Of a stretch of DNA of 64,000 nucleotides, positions 16,559 to 26,753 are shown piece after piece (the first letter of the stretch is position 1; each line of letters opens with the position of its first letter). Made by a program: the position numbers and the translations under genes. Under the pieces are notes generated by a model that searched no databases, was not told the DNA's origin, and saw only the letters and a list, made by a program, of their open reading frames with translations. Source of the stretch: Agrococcus baldri (GTDB lineage: Bacteria > Actinomycetota > Actinomycetes > Actinomycetales > Microbacteriaceae); contig FOZN01000004.1 of NCBI GenBank assembly GCA_900114805.1, positions 248,001 through 312,000 of the forward strand, written 5' to 3'.

Positions 16559-17211
16559 GCGGCGCCGCCCTGCTGCTGGTCACCGACGTCGACTCCACGC
16601 TCATCCGCGATGAGGTCATCGAGCTGATCGCGCGCGCGGTCGGGCCCGCCGCCGAGCGTCACGTGGCCGCGGTCACCGATCGCGCGATGCGCGGCGAGCT
16701 CGATTTCGCCGCCTCGCTCGCCGAGCGTCTGCTGATGCTCGAGGGCCTGCCCGCATCCGTGCTCGACGACGTGCGCGAGCAGGTCACCGTCACCGACGGC
16801 GTGCCGGAGCTGATCGCCGAGGTGCACGAGCGCGGCGGCGTCGTCGCGGCCGTCTCGGGCGGCTTCCACGAGGTGCTCGACCCGCTGGCGGCGCAGCTCG
16901 GCATCGACCATGCGCGCGCCAACCGGCTCGAGGTGGCGGATGGGCGCCTGACGGGCCGCTCGATCGGTCCCGTCATCGACGGTGCGGCCAAGCGCGACAC
17001 GCTCGAGTCGCTGCGCCTCAACCTGGGCGTGCCGCGCGAGCGCATCGTCGCGGTCGGCGACGGCGCCAACGACCTGCTGATGATGGGAGCGGCGGGCATC
17101 TCGGTCGCGTTCTGCGCGAAGCCCGCCGTGCGCGAGCAGGCGAGCCACATCGTCGAGGTGCCCGACTTCCGCGAGCTCATCGCGCTGCTGCCCGCGCCCG
17201 CTCGCCCCTGA
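16555..17211 (+). CDS. serB: Phosphoserine phosphatase (HAD family)
   Basis: A 218-aa HAD phosphatase catalysing the last step of serine synthesis. Motif I is DVDSTLI (Asp about 11 and 13), motif II Ser lies in AAVSGGF (about 100), motif III Lys is in AAKRDT (about 145), and motif IV is GDGANDLLM (about 167-175). It is the short single-domain form without an N-terminal ACT domain. The GTG start sits inside the glgC stop (GTGA), giving glgC-serB coupling. A different HAD substrate is possible, but the motif set and length fit SerB well. Confidence 0.92.
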   Translation: MSGAALLLVTDVDSTLIRDEVIELIARAVGPAAERHVAAVTDRAMRGELDFAASLAERLLMLEGLPASVLDDVREQVTVTDGVPELIAEVHERGGVVAAVSGGFHEVLDPLAAQLGIDHARANRLEVADGRLTGRSIGPVIDGAAKRDTLESLRLNLGVPRERIVAVGDGANDLLMMGAAGISVAFCAKPAVREQASHIVEVPDFRELIALLPAPARP

Positions 17212-17281
17212 AAGCAGATGCATGGCGATCGGCGCTCCCGACCGCCGGTTGTGAGCAAACCGTCGTACACCTGCGGAGCGC

Positions 17282-17674
17282 TCAGCGCTCGAGCAGCGAC
17301 CTGAGCCGCGCGAGGTCGGCGGCCACCGCCTGCGCGTCGGCCTCGAACGCATCCGCGCTCACGCCGTCCAGGCGTCGCAGCGTGAAGACGACCTCTGCGC
17401 CGTGCGGATGCGCCAGCACACGCAGCGGGTTGTGGACGACCGTGCCGTCGGGCAGCGTCACGTCGTGGTCGAGCACGCCGAAGGCGTTGTGCGGCGCGAA
17501 GCGCACCCGCACCTCCCCCATCGGAGACTCCAGCACCAGCGCGTCGCCGTCCCTGCGCAGCTCGCCAGTGGCGAGGCCGGCCGCCCAGCGCGGCAGCTGC
17601 TCGGGATCACCGGCGAAGGCTGCGACCGCGCGCCAGTCGCGGCGGATGACGACGCTGAGGTGTCGCGACTCCAT
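17282..17674 (-). CDS. SRPBCC (START-like) domain protein
   Basis: A 130-aa protein beginning MESRHLSVVIRRDWRAVAAF with the helix-grip pattern of polyketide-cyclase/dehydrase-like proteins (a hydrophobic ligand pocket). There is no catalytic signature and no signal peptide. ATG 17674 starts 16 bases after fabG. An in-frame ATG at 17716 would overlap the fabG end by 26 bases and is less likely. Probably co-transcribed with fabG; the ligand is unknown. Confidence 0.72.
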   Translation of the reverse strand: MESRHLSVVIRRDWRAVAAFAGDPEQLPRWAAGLATGELRRDGDALVLESPMGEVRVRFAPHNAFGVLDHDVTLPDGTVVHNPLRVLAHPHGAEVVFTLRRLDGVSADAFEADAQAVAADLARLRSLLER

Positions 17675-17690
17675 GCCGGGGATCCGGAGG

Positions 17691-18398
17691 TCAGTGACCC
17701 ATGCCGAGGCCGCCATCGACGGGGATGACGGCGCCGGAGATGTAGGCGGCCTCGTCGCTGGCGATCCAGCGCACCACGTTCGCGACCTCCTCGGGGGTCG
17801 CGTAGCGGCCGGCAGGGATGGCCTTCTTGTACTCGGCCTGCGTCTTGTCGTCGAGCTCCGCCGTCATGTCGGTCTCGATGAAGCCGGGCGCGATCACGTT
17901 GGCGGTGATGCCGCGCGCGCCGAGCTCGCGGGTGATCGAGCGGGCGATGCCCACCAGGCCCGCCTTCGACGCCGAGTAGTTCACCTGGCCGGGGCCGCCG
18001 TAGAGGCCGACGACGCTCGAGATCAGCACGATGCGGCCCCACTTGGCGCGCAGCATGCCCTTCGAGGCCCGCTGCGCGACGCGGAAGGCGCCCGTGAGGT
18101 TGGTGTCGACGACCTCCGAGAAGTCCTGCTCGCTCATGCGCATCAGCAGCGTGTCGCGGGTGATGCCGGCGTTCGCCACCACCACTTCCACCGGGCCCAG
18201 CTCGGCCTCGATCGTCGTGAACGCCGCGTCGACCGAGGCGCTGTCGGTGACGTCGGCGGCCACGGCCAGCGCGCCCTCGGGGCCGGAGCCGTCGCGCGAG
18301 GTGATGGCGACGCGGTGGCCGGCGTCGAGGAAGGCCTGCGCGATCGCGCGGCCGATGCCGCGGTTGCCGCCGGTGACGAGGACAGTGCGTGCAGTCAT
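17691..18398 (-). CDS. fabG: 3-oxoacyl-ACP reductase (short-chain dehydrogenase)
   Basis: A 235-aa SDR enzyme. Cofactor motif TGGNRGIG (about 9-16), NAG motif VVVANAG (about 76-82), and the catalytic Ser-Tyr-Lys in ISSVVGLYGGPGQVNYSASK (about 124-143). NADPH-dependent reduction of 3-oxoacyl-ACP in fatty-acid elongation is the expected role. The shape and length match the FabG1/MabA group of actinobacteria. No inhA-like enoyl reductase follows; an SRPBCC protein does. Confidence 0.9.
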   Translation of the reverse strand: MTARTVLVTGGNRGIGRAIAQAFLDAGHRVAITSRDGSGPEGALAVAADVTDSASVDAAFTTIEAELGPVEVVVANAGITRDTLLMRMSEQDFSEVVDTNLTGAFRVAQRASKGMLRAKWGRIVLISSVVGLYGGPGQVNYSASKAGLVGIARSITRELGARGITANVIAPGFIETDMTAELDDKTQAEYKKAIPAGRYATPEEVANVVRWIASDEAAYISGAVIPVDGGLGMGH

Positions 18399-18471
18399 GC
18401 CCCCGAGCCTATGCGCAGGCCCATGTGCGCAGGGCCATCGCCCGCGCCACGCGCGTAGACTGATCGGAGCC

Positions 18472-18810
18472 ATGCGAGAGCACAGAGTTCGAGATAGCGC
18501 CGGGTCGCTCACCGACCTCCCGATGTCCCCTGACGAGGATCGTCAGAGGCGCTTCCGCACGTACTTCTGGATGATGGTCGTGCGGGTCGCGGCGTTCGGC
18601 GTGTTCTTCATCGTGCCCGACTGGTGGAAGCTGATACCCGCGGCGCTGGCGGTCTTCCTCCCGTTCTTCGCGGTCGTCGTCGCGAACGTGTCGACCCGTC
18701 CCACGACCGATGGGCTCGAGGCACCCAACGCGCTACCGCCTGGCCCCTCCGCCGCGGCCTCCGCACCACCCGAGACCGGCGGCGCCGCGCCGAGAGGCGA
18801 CGTGCTGTGA
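18472..18810 (+). CDS. DUF3099-type small membrane protein
   Basis: A 112-aa actinobacterial protein. The N-terminal part (SLTDLPMSPDEDRQRRFRTY) is the DUF3099-like lead-in. Two hydrophobic segments (about 31-48 and 52-72) form a hairpin in the membrane, followed by a Pro/Ala-rich tail. ATG 18472 follows CGGAGC. It is coupled by a 4-base overlap to a small Cys-containing protein and then to SURF1. Function unknown. Confidence 0.75.
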   Translation: MREHRVRDSAGSLTDLPMSPDEDRQRRFRTYFWMMVVRVAAFGVFFIVPDWWKLIPAALAVFLPFFAVVVANVSTRPTTDGLEAPNALPPGPSAAASAPPETGGAAPRGDVL

Positions 18811-19046
18811 GCCTCCTGTCGATGCTCGACGGCGGCCAGGGCGCGACGCCGTGCTCGGCCTCCGGCTGCAGCGCCGACGCGGCGCACGCGGTGCACTGGC
18901 GCAACCCGCGCATCCACTCCGCCGACCGGGTGAAGACCTGGGCCGCCTGTGACGAGCACCGCGACTCCCTCGCCGAGTGGCTGCGCTCGCGCGGCTTCCC
19001 GGTGATCGTGACCGCCTTCGGCGAGACCGTGGAGCGGGTCGCCTGA
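18807..19046 (+). CDS. Small Cys/His protein, conserved in actinobacteria
   Basis: A 79-aa protein with a GTG start within the stop of the DUF3099 gene. It has Cys at about 16 and 20 (CSASGC) and about 47 (AACDEH), with His at about 27, 30 and 50, an arrangement that could bind a metal ion. No membrane segment. Its stop shares one base with the SURF1 start. Because its neighbour is a cytochrome-oxidase assembly factor, a role in metal handling for that enzyme is possible, but this is only an inference from position. Confidence 0.7.
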   Translation: MSLLSMLDGGQGATPCSASGCSADAAHAVHWRNPRIHSADRVKTWAACDEHRDSLAEWLRSRGFPVIVTAFGETVERVA

Positions 19047-19843
19047 TGCTGCGCCTGCTCCGCGAGCCACGCTGGCTCGGCTACCTCTCGCTGGCCGTCG
19101 TGTTCGCCATCGTCTGCTGCTTCCTCGCCATCTGGCAGTGGAACCGGCGTGAGGAGGCGCTCACCGCGATCGACCGGCTGGAGTCGAACTACGACCGGGC
19201 GCCGGCGGCGGTGACGGATGCGCTGCCCGACCCGGGTGCGTTCGACCCCGACCAGCAGTGGACGCCGGTGCTGCTGCAGGGCGAGTACCTGCCGGACGAG
19301 CAGCTGCTGCTGCGCGGCCGCTGGCGCAGCGGCCAGGTCGGGTTCGACGTGATCGCGCCCTTCCGCACCGCCGACGGCACCGTCTTCATCGTCGACCGCG
19401 GCTGGATCGACCAGGCGCCCGGCGCCGAGCAGCCGATGACAGAGCCGGAGACCCCCAAGGGTCCGACGACGGTGGTCGCGCGCCTGCGCCCCGACGAGGG
19501 CTCGATCGCCGGCCGCGGCGCGCCCGAGGGGCAGATCGCCTCGGTCGACCTGGACGAGCTCGCCGACGCGCTGGGCGAACCGACCTACACCGGCGCATAC
19601 GGGCTGCTGGTCAGCGAAGACGGCGGCGTGCCCGACGACGTCTCGGTTGCGAGCCGGCCGGTGCTCGACGAGGGCCCGCACCTGTCGTACTCGCTGCAGT
19701 GGTACGTGTTCGCGCTCGGCGGCTTCGCCGCGGTCGCGTGGGGCATGCGCGACGAGCTGCGCAGCGCCTCGCCCCAGGAGCGGCCCAAGCGCGTGCGGCG
19801 GACCGACGCCGACGTCGAGGACGACATCCTCGATCGCACCTGA
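19046..19843 (+). CDS. SURF1-family cytochrome oxidase assembly protein
   Basis: A 265-aa membrane protein with an N-terminal transmembrane helix (about 12-29, WLGYLSLAVVFAIVCCFLAI followed by WQWNRR), an outside domain with the SURF1 pattern LLLRGRWRSGQVGFDVIAPF and VDRGWI (about 92-122), and a second helix (about 215-233, SLQWYVFALGGFAAVAWG). It helps assemble the heme a-containing subunit I of cytochrome aa3 oxidase. This links to ctaA and ctaB at 30700-33605. The C-terminus is charged and likely cytoplasmic. Confidence 0.9.
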   Translation: MLRLLREPRWLGYLSLAVVFAIVCCFLAIWQWNRREEALTAIDRLESNYDRAPAAVTDALPDPGAFDPDQQWTPVLLQGEYLPDEQLLLRGRWRSGQVGFDVIAPFRTADGTVFIVDRGWIDQAPGAEQPMTEPETPKGPTTVVARLRPDEGSIAGRGAPEGQIASVDLDELADALGEPTYTGAYGLLVSEDGGVPDDVSVASRPVLDEGPHLSYSLQWYVFALGGFAAVAWGMRDELRSASPQERPKRVRRTDADVEDDILDRT

Positions 19844-19859
19844 GGCGCGCGCAGCGCGA

Positions 19860-20519
19860 TCAGCGGCCGATGATGTCGATCGCCTCGGTCTTCACCGCCG
19901 GCAGCCGCCAGTGCAGCAGCTCGCTGGCGATGCGCAGCGCGCACACGAGCACGGCGATGAGCACCATCAGCCACCAGGAGCCGATGCCGAGGCTGACGGC
20001 AGCGGCCACCATGCTCGAGCCGATCAGCGCCGGCAGCAGGTAGAGCCGCGACTCGCGGCGGAAGACTGCGGGTACGTCGTTTGCGAGCACGTCGCGCAGC
20101 ACACCGCCGCCGATGCCGGTCAGCATGCCGACGAAGGCCGCGCCGACCGGCCCGACGTCGTACTGCATCGCCTTGCTCGCGCCGTCGACGACGAAGATGC
20201 CCAGGCCGATGGCGTCGAAGACCAGCACCGGCGTGTCGAGCCGGCTCATCCATCGGTGCAGCAGGAACACCAGCAGGGCGCCCACGAGCGCGACCGCGAG
20301 CATCCACCAATCGGTGAGCGCAGCCGCCGGTGTCGCGCCGATCAGCACGTCGCGGGCCATGCCTCCGCCGGTCGCGGTGACGACCGCGAGGCCGGCCATG
20401 CCGACCAGATCCATGCGCTTCTGCGTCGCCAGCAGCGCACCGGAGAGCGCGAAGGCGAGCACGCCGACAGCATTGAACGACTCCCAGACGACCAGGACCC
20501 ATCCGCTCAGCTCGTCCAT
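19860..20519 (-). CDS. TRIC-family (UPF0126) membrane protein
   Basis: A 219-aa protein with seven hydrophobic segments arranged as a repeated three-helix unit. Each half carries a glycine-rich turn: TATGGGMARDVL (about 48-59) and TGIGGGVLRDVL (about 134-145). This duplicated GGG-x-x-RD motif is the mark of the bacterial/archaeal TRIC cation-channel family, formerly YadS/UPF0126. Potassium or another monovalent cation is the expected ion. Convergent with SURF1. Confidence 0.88.
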   Translation of the reverse strand: MDELSGWVLVVWESFNAVGVLAFALSGALLATQKRMDLVGMAGLAVVTATGGGMARDVLIGATPAAALTDWWMLAVALVGALLVFLLHRWMSRLDTPVLVFDAIGLGIFVVDGASKAMQYDVGPVGAAFVGMLTGIGGGVLRDVLANDVPAVFRRESRLYLLPALIGSSMVAAAVSLGIGSWWLMVLIAVLVCALRIASELLHWRLPAVKTEAIDIIGR

Positions 20520-20572
20520 CGCAGCTGCTCCTCCATGCTGTCAGCCGGCGGCGGAATGCCGCCAGAGAAAGG

Positions 20573-22183
<1,611 letters not shown>

Positions 22184-22271
22184 GCGCGCAGGAGCCTTCC
22201 TCGACAGGGGGTGGGGGTGAGCCCGAGAGAGCGGGCCAGCCGTTCAGCCTATCAGCGCGGACGCCGGCCGC

Positions 22272-23027
22272 TCAGCGCCAGGGCGCGGCGAGCTCGGCGA
22301 TCGTCGCCGTGAGCGCCTTCTGCAGCATCGGGCCGAAGGTGACGCGACGGGCACCCAGCGCGCGGATCTCCTGCAGCCCGCCGACGGCCGACCCTTCCAG
22401 CGGATGCGCGATGACGTTCACGGGCAGGGTGACCGCCTCGAGCACGGCCGTCAGGGCCGCGGAGTCGGGCACCTTCACCGGGTACAGGCAGCGCGCGCCC
22501 GCCTGCTCGGCCAGCAGCATCCGCTCGACCGCCTGCGTCACGGGGTCGCCGCCGTGCAGCTCGGGCTTGACGAAGGCGTCGGTGCGCGCGTTGATGACCA
22601 CGTCGACGCCTGCCGCGTCGGCTGCGGCGCGCAGGCCCGCGATGTAGTCGGCATGCTCCTGCGGCTCGCGCATGCGGCCCTCGCTGTGCACGGTGTCCTC
22701 GATGTTCAGCCCCACGGCGCCCGCCTCCAGCAGGCGCTCGATGAGCTCGGCGGGCGCCGTGTCGTAGCCCGACTCGAGGTCGGCGCTGACCGGCACGTCG
22801 GCTGCGGCGGTGATGCGTGCGATGCCCTCGAGCGCGTCATCGAGGCTCATCCCCTCGCCGTCCCGCTGGCCGCGCGCATCGGCGAGCGGGTGGCTGCCGA
22901 TCGAGATCGCTGCGAAGCCGGCGTCGACCACTGCACGGGCCGACCACGCATCCCAGACGGTCGGGAGCACGACGAAGTCGTCGTGCATGCGCAGCAGGGT
23001 GGTGGCCTTGGCCCTCAGATCGCTCAT
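22272..23027 (-). CDS. Isocitrate lyase/PEP-mutase superfamily protein
   Basis: A 251-aa TIM-barrel protein. It has VLPTVWDAWSARAV (about 20-33), metal-site acids in SADLESGYD (about 80-88) and NIEDTVHSEG (about 110-119), and INARTDAF (about 145-152). The KKCGH loop of true isocitrate lyase is absent, so cleavage of isocitrate is unlikely. Related proteins include oxaloacetate decarboxylases, phosphonopyruvate hydrolases and carboxyvinyl-carboxyphosphonate mutases. The substrate is not determinable here. Confidence 0.85.
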   Translation of the reverse strand: MSDLRAKATTLLRMHDDFVVLPTVWDAWSARAVVDAGFAAISIGSHPLADARGQRDGEGMSLDDALEGIARITAAADVPVSADLESGYDTAPAELIERLLEAGAVGLNIEDTVHSEGRMREPQEHADYIAGLRAAADAAGVDVVINARTDAFVKPELHGGDPVTQAVERMLLAEQAGARCLYPVKVPDSAALTAVLEAVTLPVNVIAHPLEGSAVGGLQEIRALGARRVTFGPMLQKALTATIAELAAPWR

Positions 23028-23103
23028 GCAGCCAGGCTAGATCGGCGGCGCCGGAATGGATAGGTGCACCGAGCGGCCATCGCCCCCGCATAGGCTGTCG
23101 CTC

Positions 23104-23724
23104 ATGACTGCAGCTGCTGTGCCACTCTCCCGCCGCACCGTGCTCGCCGACGCGCTCGTCGGTCAGCGAACGCTCGCGAAGGACGCCCTGCTCGTCCTCG
23201 CCGGCATCACCGTCGTCGCCGCGCTCGCGCAGGCCGAGATCCCGATGTGGCCGGTGCCGATCACCGGCCAGACGCTCGGCGTGATGCTGGTCGCCGCAGC
23301 CCTGGGCTTCCGCCGCGGCGTCGCCGCGCTCGTCGGCTACATGGCGCTCGGCCTCGCCGGTGCACCGATCTTCGCCGGCTTCACCGGCAGCATCGCAACG
23401 ATCGGCAAGCCCAGCTTCGGGTTCATCATCGGCTTCATCGCCACCGCCGCAGTCGTCGGCGCGCTCGCCGAGCGCCGCTGGGATCGTCGCCCCGTGCTCG
23501 CCATCGCACTGTTCGGCCTGGCGAGCCTTATCCCCTTCGCCTTCGGCATCCCCTACATGGCGATGGTGCTCGCCACGCTCGGCACCCCGGTGAGCCTCGG
23601 CGGCGCACTCGCGGTCGGCTTCCTGCCGTTCATCGTCGGCGGCCTCGTCAAGTGGGCGATCGCCGCCGCGGCGCTGCCGCTCGCCTGGAAGGGCGTGCGG
23701 GCACTCGACCGCAGCGCCGGCTGA
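23104..23724 (+). CDS. bioY: Biotin ECF transporter S component
   Basis: A 206-aa integral membrane protein with about six transmembrane helices. The family signature lies in VPITGQTLGVMLVAAALG (about 51-68) and the glycine-rich YMALGLAGAPIFAGF (about 79-93). No ecfA or ecfT gene lies nearby, so it either borrows a shared energising module or works alone. A biotin-dependent carboxylase gene is in this window (53172-54899) but far away. No BirA site is evident upstream. Confidence 0.92.
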   Translation: MTAAAVPLSRRTVLADALVGQRTLAKDALLVLAGITVVAALAQAEIPMWPVPITGQTLGVMLVAAALGFRRGVAALVGYMALGLAGAPIFAGFTGSIATIGKPSFGFIIGFIATAAVVGALAERRWDRRPVLAIALFGLASLIPFAFGIPYMAMVLATLGTPVSLGGALAVGFLPFIVGGLVKWAIAAAALPLAWKGVRALDRSAG

Positions 23725-23760
23725 GCCGGACCCGTCGCGCCACCGGCGCATGCCTCGACC

Positions 23761-23789
23761 ACGCCCGCGCGAGCCGACCGCGCGGGCGT
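23761..23789 (+). terminator. Intrinsic terminator of bioY
   Basis: An 11-base perfect stem ACGCCCGCGCG/CGCGCGGGCGT with a 7-base loop lies 37 bases after the bioY stop and upstream of the helicase gene. Confidence 0.75.
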
Positions 23790-23875
23790 CGTCATGCCCG
23801 GGCGAAGCGCGCCGTCGTGGCACCTCATCGACCTCGCGGCGCGCGATGCGCCGTGGAGCGCGTAGCGTTGCGTGC

Positions 23876-25699
23876 ATGACCGACGCGCAGCAGCCCCCTG
23901 CCACTGAGCCCGACGCCGAGCGCACGACGTTCGCGAGCCTCGGCCTCCCGCCCGCGATCATGCGCGCGCTCGACGACGTGGGCTACGAGACTCCATCGGC
24001 GATCCAGGCCGAGACCATCCCGCTGCTGCTCGCCGGTCGCGATGTCATCGGACTCGCGCAGACCGGCACGGGCAAGACGGCGGCCTTCGCGCTGCCCGTG
24101 CTCGCCGCCGTCGACGTCGCGCGCCGCAGCCCGCAGGTGCTGGTGCTGACGCCGACGCGCGAGCTGGCGGTGCAGGTCTGCGAGGCGTTCGAGCGCTACG
24201 CGGCGCACCTGGGCGGTGTGCACGTGCTGCCGATCTACGGCGGGCAGGGCTACGGCGTGCAGCTCTCGGCGCTGCGCCGCGGCGTGCACGTCGTCGTCGG
24301 CACGCCCGGTCGCATCATGGATCACCTGGCGAAGGGCACGCTCGACCTCTCCGGTCTCACGCACGTCGTGCTCGACGAAGCCGATGAGATGCTGCGCATG
24401 GGCTTCGCGGAGGACGTCGAGCAGATCCTGGAGTCGACCCCCGCCGAGAAGCAGGTCGCGCTGTTCTCTGCCACCATGCCGCGGCAGATCCGGGCGATCT
24501 CGCAGAAGCACCTGCGCGAACCCGCCGAGGTCACGGTGCGGGCGAGCGCCTCGACCACCCCGAACATCACCCAGCGGGCGCTGTTCGTCTCCTACCAGCA
24601 GAAGCTCGAGGCACTCACGCGCGTGCTCGAGGTGGAGCCCTTCGAGGGAGCGATCGTCTTCACGCGCACCCGCAACGAGACGGAGACGGTGGCCGAGCGC
24701 CTGCGAGCGCGCGGCTACGCGGCAGCCGCGATCTCCGGCGACGTGGCGCAGCCGCAGCGCGAGAAGACCATCGAGCAGCTGCGCGCCGGCGACCTCGACG
24801 TGCTGGTGGCCACCGACGTCGCCGCCCGCGGGCTCGACGTCGAGCGCATCAGCCACGTCATCAACTACGACCTGCCGATCGACACCGAGTCGTACGTGCA
24901 CCGGATCGGCCGCACCGGCCGCGCCGGCCGCTCGGGCGACGCGATCAGCTTCGTCACCGCGCGCGAGCGCCGCATGCTCGGCGCGATCGAGAAGGCGACG
25001 AAGGCGACGGTCACGGTCATGCCGATGCCGAGCGCCGGCGAGGTGAACACCACGCGCCTGGCGCGCTTCGACGACGCCATCACCGCCGCGCTCGCGCAGA
25101 GCGACCGCGTGGAGCGCTTCCGCGAGATCGTCGCCCACTACGTCGAGCACCACGACGTGCCGCAGGAGGACGTCGCCGCCGCGCTCGCGGTCGTTGCGCA
25201 GGGCGACACTCCCCTGCTGCTGGACGAGGCGGCCGACCGCAAACTCCAGGCCTCGCGCACCGAGCGCGCCCCGCGCGCGGAGCAGGGCAGCCGCGCCGGC
25301 GGCGACGAGCAGGGTGAGCGCCGCTCCCGCCGCGGCCCCTCGGACGCGACGACCTACCGCCTCGCCGTCGGCAGCCGGCGCGGCGTCGAGCCCCGCCAGA
25401 TCGTGGGCGCGCTCGCGAACGAGGGCGGCCTCGGGCGCGACGACTTCGGCCGCATCCAGATCCGCTGGGACTTCACGCTCGTCGAGCTGCCCGAGCTCGA
25501 CCGCTCGCAGCTCGAGCGCCTGTCGCAGACCCGGATCATGGGTGTGCCCATCGACATCCGTGTCGACACCGGGCGCGCGGAGCGCGGCGGCCGGAACGAG
25601 CGCGGCGGGCGCGACGAGCGACGCCAGCGCGACGACCGCGGCGGCCCGGACGACCGGCGCCAGCGCGACGAGCGTCCGCCGCGCAAGCCGCGGCACTGA
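23876..25699 (+). CDS. deaD: DEAD-box RNA helicase with DbpA-type RNA-binding domain
   Basis: A 607-aa ATP-dependent RNA helicase. Q motif FASLGLPPAIMRAL then ETPSAIQ (about 19-44), Walker A AQTGTGKTA (about 61-69), PTREL, DEAD box VLDEADEM (about 165-172), SAT (about 198-200), ARGLDVE and HRIGRTGRAGR (about 340-350). The C-terminal part has the DbpA/CsdA RNA-binding domain (about 495-570: TYRLAVGSRRGVEPRQIVGA), then an Arg/Gly/Asp-rich disordered tail with RGG-like and DDRR repeats. The likely role is ribosome assembly or mRNA decay at low temperature. ATG 23876 gives the Q-motif spacing usual for the family. Confidence 0.95.
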   Translation: MTDAQQPPATEPDAERTTFASLGLPPAIMRALDDVGYETPSAIQAETIPLLLAGRDVIGLAQTGTGKTAAFALPVLAAVDVARRSPQVLVLTPTRELAVQVCEAFERYAAHLGGVHVLPIYGGQGYGVQLSALRRGVHVVVGTPGRIMDHLAKGTLDLSGLTHVVLDEADEMLRMGFAEDVEQILESTPAEKQVALFSATMPRQIRAISQKHLREPAEVTVRASASTTPNITQRALFVSYQQKLEALTRVLEVEPFEGAIVFTRTRNETETVAERLRARGYAAAAISGDVAQPQREKTIEQLRAGDLDVLVATDVAARGLDVERISHVINYDLPIDTESYVHRIGRTGRAGRSGDAISFVTARERRMLGAIEKATKATVTVMPMPSAGEVNTTRLARFDDAITAALAQSDRVERFREIVAHYVEHHDVPQEDVAAALAVVAQGDTPLLLDEAADRKLQASRTERAPRAEQGSRAGGDEQGERRSRRGPSDATTYRLAVGSRRGVEPRQIVGALANEGGLGRDDFGRIQIRWDFTLVELPELDRSQLERLSQTRIMGVPIDIRVDTGRAERGGRNERGGRDERRQRDDRGGPDDRRQRDERPPRKPRH

Positions 25700-25733
25700 A
25701 GCCGGGGTGCGGCAGGCTCAGTCCTGCGGCTTC
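25698..25733. terminator. Hairpin between deaD and pnuC ends
   Basis: GAAGCC (25698-25703) pairs with GGCTTC (25728-25733). An inner stem GCAGG/CCTGC (25712-25716/25723-25727) lies inside. The structure overlaps the last codons of both convergent genes and can serve as a shared terminator. Confidence 0.5.
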
Positions 25734-26419
25734 CCGATCCGCGGATCGGGCATGACCGTCTCGATGGTGGGCTTGCGCCGAGCGCGCGACCAGACGATGA
25801 AGCCGACGAGCGTGAAGACGCCGTAGAAGGCGTACATCAGCGCGGTCGCCCAGTAGCCGGCGCTGAACAGCAGCGGCACGCCGACGAGGTCGACGGCGAT
25901 CCAGATCAGCCAGAACTCGGTCCAGCCCTTCGCCATCCCGTAGGTGGCCAGCAGCGAGCCGACGAACGTCCACGCATCCGCCCACACCGGCTCGTAGGAG
26001 CCGAGCATGCGGAACAGCGGCGTGATGGCGATCGTGCCGAGCACCAGCACGAGCACCAGGCCGCCGCGCTGCGGCCACGACGCCCAGCGGGGCACGATCT
26101 GGCCGCCGCCGTCGCGCGCCTGGCGCCACCGGACCCATCCGTAGATGGCGACGGCGATGAACATCACCTGGCGGCCGGCCTGCCCGAGCAGCGCGGGCAG
26201 CTCATGGGCCGGATCGAGCAGCGTGCCGAGGAAGACGGTCAGCAGCAGCGCATTGCCGACGATGCCGACCGGCCATGCCCACACCCGCCGCAGCATGCCG
26301 CCGAGCGCGCTCGCGAGGCCGAAGGCATTGCCGACGACCTCGCGCAGCAGCAGCTCCTGACCGCCACCGACCGGGATGGTCGCGGTGTAGAGCGAGAGGA
26401 GCCAGTCGAGCGGGTCCAT
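25718..26419 (-). CDS. pnuC: Nicotinamide riboside/mononucleoside transporter PnuC
   Basis: A 233-aa membrane protein with about seven helices. The family motif region includes AWPVGIVGNALLL (about 48-60), IYGWVRWRQA (about 92-101) and GMAKGWTEFWLIWIAVDL (about 160-177), with the Trp/Asn residues that line the nicotinamide riboside site. The start lies one base past the sufT stop, so it is the last gene of the suf operon. That position is unusual and suggests shared regulation of NAD salvage and Fe-S assembly. Confidence 0.88.
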   Translation of the reverse strand: MDPLDWLLSLYTATIPVGGGQELLLREVVGNAFGLASALGGMLRRVWAWPVGIVGNALLLTVFLGTLLDPAHELPALLGQAGRQVMFIAVAIYGWVRWRQARDGGGQIVPRWASWPQRGGLVLVLVLGTIAITPLFRMLGSYEPVWADAWTFVGSLLATYGMAKGWTEFWLIWIAVDLVGVPLLFSAGYWATALMYAFYGVFTLVGFIVWSRARRKPTIETVMPDPRIGKPQD

Positions 26420-26420
26420 C

Positions 26421-26753
26421 TCAGATGGAGAAGCCCAGCGCCCTCATCATCTCGCGGCCGTCCTCCGTGATCCGCTCCGGACCCCACGGCGGCATCCACA
26501 CCCAGTTGATGCGGAACTGGTCGACGACGCCGTCGAGCTTCTCAGCCATCTCGGCCTCGATCACGTCGGTGAGCGGGCAGCCCGCGGAGGTGAGCGTCAT
26601 GGAGACGACCAGCGCATCCTGCTCGTCGTCCCACGCGAGGTCGTAGATCAGACCCAGGTCGACGATGTTGACGTCGAGCTCGGGGTCGACGACGTCCTTC
26701 AGCGCTTCGGTCGCCTCGTCGAACTTCGCTGCGTCAACCTCGATCAGAGCCAT
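26421..26753 (-). CDS. sufT: SufT/MIP18-family Fe-S assembly protein (DUF59)
   Basis: A 110-aa DUF59 protein: VVDPELDVNIVDLGLIYDL (about 21-39) and TSAGCPLTDVIE (about 55-66) with the conserved Cys about 59, ending WGPERITEDGREMMRALGF. It aids maturation of Fe-S proteins. Its ATG shares a base with the sufC stop. It takes the last suf position, where sufS-sufU might be expected. Confidence 0.92.
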   Translation of the reverse strand: MALIEVDAAKFDEATEALKDVVDPELDVNIVDLGLIYDLAWDDEQDALVVSMTLTSAGCPLTDVIEAEMAEKLDGVVDQFRINWVWMPPWGPERITEDGREMMRALGFSI

